From Cristatella mucedo (Eukaryota > Bryozoa > Phylactolaemata > Cristatellidae), in NCBI GenBank assembly GCA_009760855.2, contig WPIO01000113.1, positions 124,001 to 188,000 on the forward strand: a stretch of DNA of 64,000 nt, in the 5' to 3' direction. Both the position numbers and the translations under genes were made by a program. The notes under the pieces are model-generated. The model saw nothing but the letters and a program-made list of their open reading frames with translations. It had not been told where the DNA came from and searched no databases. This document shows positions 30,701 through 64,000 of this stretch, piece after piece; the stretch's first letter is position 1, and the number at the start of each line of letters is the position of its first letter.

Positions 30701-33700
30701 TTACAAACGATGGAAGACTTGCATGCATTGAGCAACACAAGTCGTGACAGGATGTTACGAATGCATGGACCGACTTGGATAAAGTGTCCCAGCCTTAGCA
30801 GGCCCAAATTTTTGAAAACAGTGCTATGTAGATGAAAACAGGAAGACTTGACCATCGAGCTGATGCAGTGGTCTAGTGAATGGTCACTTTGGAACAGATT
30901 GTGCGCAAACGCTACAGACGATATGTTGGACAAGCCCATTTTCCGAGTACTACTAGGTTTTCCGATAACTAGTAAGTTGATTGTATTGCTATTTAATTTG
31001 AGAAGGTCTGCTGCCATCAAAGTGCAAATGCCTGCACTTTGCAACTATGCATACAGAACTATCACAATGCAACAGAGTACTGGAGGCTCATCTATTGCTA
31101 CATAAATAAGACTGTGGAATCTGCCAACCTTTATCTTTACTTCTAGCTGCAGTAGTGTTAACAGGACGTCATAAATGCAAGCCTTAATCGGCCGCCATGA
31201 AATTGCACCGATGCTGTCTGCCTGTTGAGTGATCAAGTCTGCATTCATTGGGGGCGCTACTCGCTGCTGCCGTACCTGCGAGATGTTCTCGGCACCTTTG
31301 ACGCCACCAGGAACGATGACAATGTCGAAGTGGCCTTGAACTACATCCTTGAGTGCTTTGTCAGGCACGAGTACCACGTCACGGCTGCACTTCACCGGTG
31401 AAGCACCATCAATACCAGCCACGGTGACTTCGATCTAGTTGGGCAGAGTATGACAACAACATTTCAGGTAAGCACATTTTTCTTCGAAACTAAGAGCTGC
31501 ATAGCCGACTGCTGTTGTTAAATTGGCATCAAGCAAAACATGCATACGAAACACCTTAGACCTTGCCGTATTCGCACACGCTCCGATTAGAAAGATAAGG
31601 CAAGTCCTCTGCCCCTGACATCACCTAACAAAACGACAAGAGGCGGGGGGGGGGGGAGGAGGGAAGACTATCTACAATACGCTGAAGGAAGATCCCTGGT
31701 GATGAATTTTAAAAGGTGATAACGAATGAGTTTGACAGCATATGACAATAATAATAATAATAATAATAATAATATTGCACTTGATAAAGCGCTCTCAGAG
31801 AACTTAATCTCTTTCTAGGCGCTTTACATTTGCTGCAAAGTGATACGCAATAGAATAGTAAGTAAAATCATGCTTGAAAAACAAACAAAATGAATAATAT
31901 GGTTAGGGGTGACATGCACAGGGTCAGCATGCAAATGTGGTTAGTGGCAGCATGCACAGTGTCAGCACGCATAAGCACAACAAGGACGAATCACAGGGAC
32001 CCACTAAATGCTGTCCTAAATAGGTGTGTTTTTAAGTTTCTTTTAAATGTGGTCAGGTCAGGGGATGTTCTGACGCAGGTCGGGAGGGAGTTCCAGGCTG
32101 TGGGAGCATACGAGCTAAATGCACGGTCTCCAAAGGATTTAAGGTTTGTACGAGGTATTTCTAGACTGTCAGATTCCGAAAAGCGAGTGGTACGATGCTT
32201 GGCCTGATGGGGTAGTATATCTGAAAGATAGGCTGGAGCCATAGAATGAAGAGACCTAAAAGTGAGCGACAAAACCTTGAAGTCAATCCGTTGCTTGACG
32301 ATCGCAGGGATACTCCGAGATGACGACAGCAACGAGAAACGACAAACCTAAGCCACCACATGCAGGGACAAGGCATGCAAAAGCCACGAAAGTCTTAGAA
32401 CAGATTGCCTCACGACGGGAGGCCACACAAAATGAGGCAATGCTGCCTCTCTCTAACACCAACTTGGCCCATGGTTAGTAGAATTCCGAATCAAGAGCCA
32501 ACAGCCAACAAACGGATCTAAGAAATTTCTTCCTGCTTCTGTTCTAGACCATCATTGTCAGCAGTATGATGGATGCTTGGTCTCATTACTAGTCAACTAA
32601 TTTTTACAGACCTGCCAAGGAAGTCAATGCGGAGGCAAGCATAAAATACCAAGAGCACAGGTCCACATGGTGGCATGGTGATATGCTGTTACACGTGATC
32701 AGTTAGTGATGTATCAACGGGATGCATTTGCAAGACAATTGTTTCCCCCACCAGGCCAAGCATCATACCACCCGCTTTTCGGAATCCAACAGTCTACCAA
32801 TACCTCGTAAAAAACCTCAAATCCTTTGGAGACCGTGCATTTAGTTCGTATGCTCCCACAGCCTGAAACTCCCCCCAGACTTGCATCAGAACATCCCCTG
32901 ACTTGACCACATTTAAAAAAGAACTTAAACACCTATTTAGTTAGGACAGCATTTAGTGGGTCCCTGTGATTCGTCCTTCATGTGCTTATGTGTGCTGCCA
33001 CTAACCAGATTTGCATGCTGACCCTGTGCATGTCACCCCTAACCATGTTATTCATTTTGTTTGTTTTCAAGCATGATTTTACTTACCATTTAATTGCATT
33101 TTCCCTTACAGCAAATTTAAAGCGCCTAGAAAGAGATTAAGTTCTCTGAGGGCGCTTTATCAAGTGCATTATTATTATTACTAACTGTTGAGCTGCATGC
33201 ATAACTTTTACATGATAAGCCATAGATAAATGAACCAAGAAGCATATTACAAATCATATGAGAAACTTCTATTACTTCAAAATCGAAGAAAATGCATTCT
33301 TTTGCAAAGTTATATCTAGTTCTTTCATACTGGCTCCCGCTCCTTCATTTCTTTCTCTGTATCTCTCACTTTCTCTCTCGATTTCCACTCTGGTCTCTCC
33401 CCTTGATCTGACCATTCCTTTCTCTCTAATATGCAAGCTGCTTGCTTTAAAGGTCCAAGAGATATTTTGCAATGCTGTCAGCAATTACACGCATCTGCGT
33501 GTACCTAAGCATGTAACATCAAATAGGACTTTGTGCACTTAGCATTCTGGAGAATTTTCTAGTGCAAACTCAAAGCCTAGGCGATTTTCGGTATGCAATC
33601 GGCAACAGAGAGCCTTTGCCAGATGCAACAATGGCAGTGCCCCCCAATTGGTAGCCAATAACCTTTGACATTAGGGAAAAATGAAATGCCAAGTATGCAC

Positions 33701-35188
33701 GATTCAGGTCAGTCGAAGAAGTAGCCTCAAGCAGAAGCATGGCTGGAAAGTGAGTACACAGCTACCTATGGCCGACAAGGCACTCAAAAGGCGGCAGCAA
33801 GAATTTCAACATGCTCATCAAAAGCACCTGCTGCAAAGTGCAAACTCTCGATTGGGGCTAAACACTAAATAGGAATCACGTGATAAACGACAGCTCTATA
33901 TAAACCACGACTAGAGAGCAATTAAGCTTAAGTCAGTCGAGTGCCTGTAGCTCCAGTGCTCAATACTAGCTGTGTAGTTTTCAGCTGTCACAAATCAAAC
34001 TTGCACGCCGAACCTGTGCATACCACCCCTGACCTTATTTTTTATTGCTTATCGAGCATGCTGCCACTAACCATTCGATCGTGCTTCCTTTGCCACAAAT
34101 GTAAAGTGCCTAGAAAGAGATTGCGTTCTCTGAGGGCGCTATATCGATATTATTATTATTATTATTGAACTGCTAAACCACTTCGAATTACGCTAGCCCA
34201 CAGAGGGACGCGAGCTGAGCATTGCGAAAGGAAGGACATCAAGGAAGGTCAGGCTGCCGGAAAAACGACTGCCGGTGCGACGCCAGGTCAGCAGCCAAGC
34301 AGGATGCACGGCTAAAAAAAAGCTGATTTGGCAGCCTTATCTGAAAAGAGGCAGAAGAGACTCAACGGCTACCACCGCCGCTTGCTGTGGTCAATAAAGG
34401 ATTGCCTGCTGCAGCACTCGAACCTAAGACCATGTTAGTGGAGATTGAGCACCATAACCCCGAGTTAAGAAGTCTATTGGCTACAGAATGCGTACCGAAA
34501 GCGGCTTAGACGTACTCAGACGCACTGTGAGTGCGCTATACAAAACTGTCCTGCGTAACATCTACATAGTCTTCATGGCTTTGTGGGGTTGCAGACGGAG
34601 ATACTTGACATTACTAAGTAAGGGTAGCATTAAGGCCGGCAACCGGCTTTAAAGGCACAACAACGGTACGGCCAATATCCTACCCGAATTCGGAATTAAT
34701 TCCCGTTCGCATCCCTGACACGCGATATTCTGTGATTTTTCAAAAGCGCCATCGTTCGTACGAGCGCGCGCGCGCGTGGTGGCGCCGAGGAACCAGAAGC
34801 TCAGAGCAGGGCGGATGTTTCGTCTAGCGGACGATCCGATGCGACAGCCTATGCGGCCCGCTGACTATTGCGTGACTGTGGAACGACTTTCATAACCGCG
34901 TCGCGAACTTTCCACGCGCGGTCGGCCGTGACTTCTATTAGTGTCGCGTGGGTCACACCGCACGGACGACGCACGCTGCACGTTCTGGAAATACGCTCGC
35001 AGCGCACGCGGCGGCGTGACGGCCGAACAACTCACGCCGCCGCGCCTGAGTACGTCTATTGTTATGACTGCTTCCATTTCCTCGGCGCCCTCGGCGAGCA
35101 GCAGCAGCGCGCTGGGCATCTTGGACGTGCAAAACGTGCGGCGAAGAAAACGCGTCGCAGACGAGCGGGTCAACAGCGGCAAGGTCAT
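27594..35188 (-). CDS. PARK7: DJ-1/PARK7 family protein, complete, five coding exons, with putative mitochondrial presequence
   Basis: DJ-1 superfamily (DJ-1/PfpI fold) protein: redox-sensitive, protective against oxidative stress and carbonyl damage, normally a cytosolic and mitochondrial homodimer. Exons on the minus strand are 35188-35036, 31434-31276, 28257-28188, 28085-27999 and 27751-27594. All are GT-AG and join in phase to 208 aa plus TGA; human is 189 aa. Conserved features are AEGAEEME with the Glu18 equivalent (E39), VKCSRDVV with the Cys46 equivalent, IVPGG, the nucleophile elbow AAICAGPT (C126, human Cys106) and [20 protein letters not shown]. The human His126 position is Tyr (Y146) and Cys53 is Val. 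Residues 1-23 are Arg-rich, without acidic residues, and precede a second Met (M24) that matches the usual DJ-1 start. The first ATG at 35188 has A at -3. Divergent from FHAD1, convergent with SLC25A11. Confidence 0.94.
27999..28085 (-). CDS. PARK7: PARK7 coding exon 4
   Basis: Encodes [20 protein letters not shown] and SFKDQLVNA. It carries the Tyr at the human His126 position. Acceptor CTCCAG, donor GTAAGG. Confidence 0.93.
28188..28257 (-). CDS. PARK7: PARK7 coding exon 3
   Basis: Encodes [20 protein letters not shown] and ICA with the nucleophilic cysteine. Acceptor TTTCAG, donor GTCAGT. The next intron is only 102 bp. Length matches human exactly over this stretch. Confidence 0.94.
28395..28545 (-). 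repeat. SINE-1b in PARK7 intron 2
   Basis: The plus strand shows AGCGGCTATCACTTCTGCTT, then AACTCAGAAACCCACGAC and TGTTACTCCAGGGCT, in family order. Confidence 0.55.
29053..29228 (+). repeat. SINE-1, near full length
   Basis: GAGCCGTGATGGCTAACTAG, AACCTCGGTCTCGAGGTCG, GTGCTCGAATTCTGCG, the body and the tail AGGCTGTTTAATCAGCTAGG, then a T-run. Confidence 0.85.
29625..29720 (+). repeat. SINE-1b head fragment
   Basis: CTTAGCTCAGGGGTAAGG and CACGACCCAGATCGCGGGTA resemble the tRNA-like head. The B box is eroded. Confidence 0.5.
29895..31075 (-). mobile_element. CR1-A remnant with internal partial duplication
   Basis: Starts at an (AAT)n tract, the complement of the ATT tail, and the CCTCAGATAACTCAATCTCT 3' end. 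The GCAGTGAGGAACA(A/G)GTGCTTTA segment and the following C-terminal coding part occur twice (about 30098-30230 and 30296-30480). It extends upstream to CTACAGACGATATGTTGGAC. It lies in PARK7 intron 2. Confidence 0.75.
31276..31434 (-). CDS. PARK7: PARK7 coding exon 2
   Basis: Encodes [20 protein letters not shown] and [19 protein letters not shown]. Acceptor AACTAG, donor GTACGG, phase 0 at both ends. Confidence 0.95.
31745..32345 (-). mobile_element. CR1-A 3' half
   Basis: (AAT)n tract, the 3' UTR complement and a minus-strand frame of 113 codons with [20 protein letters not shown], the C-terminal reverse-transcriptase domain. It lies in PARK7 intron 1. Confidence 0.85.
32748..33180 (+). 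mobile_element. CR1-A 3' end, inverted relative to the previous copy
   Basis: Same segment in plus orientation, from CCAGGCCAAGCATCATACCA to GCGCCTAGAAAGAGATTAAG and (ATT)n. Together with 31745-32215 it forms an inverted pair. Confidence 0.85.
33340..33440 (+). repeat. CT-rich low-complexity stretch
   Basis: Pyrimidine-rich imperfect repeat of TCTCTC units. The flanking 33190-33950 shows no gene. Confidence 0.6.
33955..34165 (+). repeat. CR1-A 3' end
   Basis: Ends ACAAATGTAAAGTGCCTAGA, GATTGCGTTCTCTGAGGGCG and (ATT)n. Only the 3' UTR remains. Confidence 0.75.
34315..34465 (-). repeat. SINE-1b
   Basis: The plus strand reads AAGAGACTCAACGGCTACCA, CAATAAAGGATTGCCTGCTG and CAGCACTCGAACCTAAGACC. 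Confidence 0.65.
34465..34620 (+). repeat. CR1-B 3' end
   Basis: GAATGCGTACCGAAAGCGGC, GTGAGTGCGCTATACAAAAC and GGGGTTGCAGACGGAGATAC match the CR1-B 3' UTR. Confidence 0.75.
35036..35188 (-). CDS. PARK7: PARK7 coding exon 1 with presequence
   Basis: Encodes [19 protein letters not shown] then CTSK, followed by [20 protein letters not shown]. Donor GTGAGT. A shorter product would start at the ATG at 35119. Confidence 0.92.
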
Positions 35189-35476
35189 GGTCAAGGACGG
35201 CGGCGGCCGGATGCGACCGGTGTTTGGTTGCCACTGGCTGGCGGTGGCGCATGGGATCGGAGGCCCACCTTCCGCCGCCGTCCAGTCAGCGCGCCGTCAG
35301 AGCCGGTCACCCCGACGAGCGGGCAGCCGCTGAGACGCTGGTGGCGCGACGAGTGACGCGACCTGCTGACATCCACGCGACGCAGAGCCGACGCGATGCG
35401 CTGGCCGACGGCTTCGGTCACGCTCGCTTCGGCAGACGCAGCTTGACGCACGTGACGCGGAAGCGCAGAGCGAAGC
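35189..35476. promoter_or_regulatory. candidate bidirectional promoter between PARK7 and FHAD1
   Basis: Only 288 bp separate the two start codons on opposite strands. I see no TATA box; the sequence is CpG-rich. Both 5' UTRs must lie here or the genes must overlap at their 5' ends. Confidence 0.6.
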
Positions 35477-62101
<26,625 letters not shown>

Positions 62102-62254
62102 GTGAGTGCAGCCGCCTTCCCCTCTCTCCCCCTGGCCCGGTCGTGGGACCGACACGGCGTGTGGCGAATCTCTGGCAGCCACTTCTCCTCAGCCGATCGG
62201 CGGCTGCAATTCGACTCTCCACTCAGTCTGTTTCTCTCTCTCAACTCGGTCTCC

Positions 62255-62370
62255 GCAGTTACTTCCTTTACAGCATACATGAAATGCATAGACACAGATT
62301 TAGTTCTCTGGGGGTGCTGTACAAATATATTATTATTACTACTATCATCATCATTATTATTATTATAGTT
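62255..62370 (+). repeat. CR1-A 3' tail
   Basis: AGATTTAGTTCTCTGGGGGT then ATT/ATC-rich tail. Confidence 0.65.
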
Positions 62371-62633
62371 GTCTGCCAGAGTCACTGACGAGCGCTCATC
62401 GGTCCCTGCTTGGGCAGCTCGGCCCGTCCGGCAGCTCTCTCAAGCCACTCACCGTCGGCTGCTTTTGGGCCTCCCCCCCAGAGGTGCTTCTCAGCTGCCT
62501 ACGTTGACTTTTTTGTGAGGCATGCTGCTCTGGGGGGATGATGATGGGGGGGCATTGATGCCAGGTGACACGTGTGGAGCACTGCCGTGAAACTCGCCTG
62601 CCCTGTGCCCATCTTGCTCAGTTCGAGTGAGCA

Positions 62634-62753
<120 letters not shown>

Positions 62754-62829
62754 GCTGAGAGTTAGCAGTCTGGTGACGGCAATGCTAGCTGCTGCATGGA
62801 TTTTTTATTTATTTAATGGGAATGTCACG

Positions 62830-63305
62830 ACAATACTTGTAAAATGTGTCCGACAATCAAATATTTGTTTAGGGTACCTTTGAAAGATAGATATGTTAGA
62901 ACTGGGATCAGAAGTTTTGACGAGCTGCCCCTCGGAAGAAAAAACGGTTATGCGAACTAGGGCTGACCCGGATGTATACCGGAAGCAAAGTATCTGCAAA
63001 CAAAAGTTTACCGATCTCTGCATCATGTGAGACTGTTATCCCAACTCGTCGAACCTTGGTACAGCGAGAGACATGCCTGGAGCTTGTTGAGATGCATTCT
63101 TGTGACTTTTGGAAAGTTTTATTTCCAGGGCAGGTTGGTGCTTGTAAATTCCATAACTTGGGTAATACTTCACGTATCGGAGCGAAATTTGAAATGCAAC
63201 TTCGGTTCTGCTTGTTTTAACTAAGGCGAGAAAAATTCATGATGGATGGATAAATTTTCTGAATATGTCATCAAGCATCCTAGAGCTTTATTTTTCGTAA
63301 TGATG
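62830..63305 (+). repeat. dispersed ~450-bp repeat, copy 2
   Basis: Colinear with 11890-12345: GTCCGACAATCAAATATTTG, TTTACCGATCTCTGCATCAT, TCGAACCTTGGTACAGCGAG, GGTTGGTGCTTGTAAATTCC and AATATGTCATCAAGCATCCT. Indels relative to copy 1 break its open frame, and the foldback end is reduced. Confidence 0.75.
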
Positions 63306-63319
63306 GCATCCGTAATGAT

Positions 63320-63405
63320 CCTTGATGGCTAGCACCACGGCAAGCAGGGGTGCTAGCCATTGAGGCTCTACTGCCGGTATATAAGTGAGGCAGTTTGATC
63401 AACTG
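63320..63405 (+). repeat. SINE-1b 3' fragment
   Basis: GGCAAGCAGGGGTGCTAGCC and TATATAAGTGAGGCAGTTTG. Confidence 0.6.
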
Positions 63406-63424
63406 ATCCCTGCTCTTTACTTCA

Positions 63425-63580
63425 CTTATATAATTATATATATAATTCATTTATATAGCGCCCCAAGAGAACTTAATCACTATTCAGGCGCTTCACATAT
63501 ACCTCGGGGCTCGAGCCACGACCTCAGCCAGACCTTGGTCAGGGCGAGCACCTTATCCGCTGGACCAAACCAGCTCTGCT
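63425..63580 (-). repeat. SINE-2, near full length
   Basis: TATAGCGCCCCAAGAGAACT, GGGGCTCGAGCCACGACCTC and CACCTTATCCGCTGGACCAA. Confidence 0.88.
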
Positions 63581-64000
63581 GTCGCAGCAAAAATGATGCT
63601 TTAAAGGGGGCCTGCTGTTAAAATCTAAACATGTCAAATCCGGCTGGCGATAGCCAAATCTAGCTGTCTCAGCTGGTATGTGCTGCTGACTGGGCAGACT
63701 GGTTCAGAGCATTGGCACTTTTGCTCACAGCTCTCAGCTGACTCGCAGACACTGCTTCTATGTGGTCAGCACCGACGTGTGCTTCCCTCCTCTGGGAAAG
63801 CCTTGTACTGCTGCCGGAGGGAGCAGCAATGCTGCTCTGGTGCTCTGGCTGCTCGCAAGTGTCGGTCAACTCATGCACTTGTTCGTCGACCGATCTCAGC
63901 CATCGCATAACAAGCCAGAGCTTGCCTTTTCGAGGAATCGCTAGACCGTGTTTCTCGGATTAGCCCCTGGGCTATGGAATGCTACATGGGCAGATACCAT
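63581..64000 (+). other. FHAD1 intron, nothing recognised
   Basis: No exon with coiled-coil coding or clear splice signals is seen before the window ends. Confidence 0.4.

Noticed and set aside
34865-35356. Plus-strand 162-codon frame over PARK7 exon 1
   Set aside because: A shadow of GC-rich coding sequence; the minus strand encodes clear DJ-1 residues.

Overview
This is eukaryotic, animal-type DNA. It has GT-AG introns of 0.1-9 kb, GC-rich exons in AT-richer introns, CR1/L2-like non-LTR retrotransposons, tRNA-derived SINEs and long dinucleotide microsatellites. The three protein genes resemble their vertebrate orthologues in sequence and exon phase, but the repeat families are not ones I recognise from vertebrates. 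I read it as an invertebrate metazoan and cannot place the phylum.

Layout: (1) 1-7656 holds repeats and unassigned sequence. (2) 7657-23818 (+) is a complete seven-exon gene for the mitochondrial 2-oxoglutarate/malate carrier (SLC25A11, 313 aa). (3) 23819-27593 is a convergent intergenic gap with a possible decayed DNA transposon, an (AT)n tract and a CCTAGG-rich inverted repeat. (4) 27594-35188 (-) is a complete five-exon DJ-1/PARK7 gene (208 aa) with an N-terminal extension that looks like a mitochondrial presequence. (5) 35189-35476 is a 288-bp CpG-rich gap between two divergent start codons. (6) 35477-62101 (+) is the first nine coding exons of an FHAD1 orthologue (N-terminal FHA domain, then coiled coil), which runs off the right edge. 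(7) An intact tRNA-Arg(CCU) gene lies at 51003-51075 inside an FHAD1 intron.

Most remaining DNA belongs to a few mobile families, named here for convenience. CR1-A is a CR1/L2-like LINE with an (ATT)n tail. CR1-B is a related LINE with an (ACATT)n tail. SINE-1 and its diverged form SINE-1b are tRNA-derived, with a shared body and a tail ending near AATCAGCT. SINE-2 is tRNA-derived, and its last ~50 bp resemble the 3' end of CR1-A. A further ~450-bp dispersed repeat with a foldback end occurs twice, 51 kb apart.

Two of the genes are linked to mitochondria: the carrier exchanges 2-oxoglutarate and malate across the inner membrane, and the DJ-1 here appears routed to mitochondria. I see no sign that the three genes form one system. 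The most interesting points are the DJ-1 presequence and active-site change, the DJ-1/FHAD1 divergent pair, the SINE-2/CR1-A shared tail with reciprocal nesting, and a CR1-A remnant that lies at the acceptor of an FHAD1 exon. Repeat boundaries were judged by eye and are approximate (about 10-30 bp).
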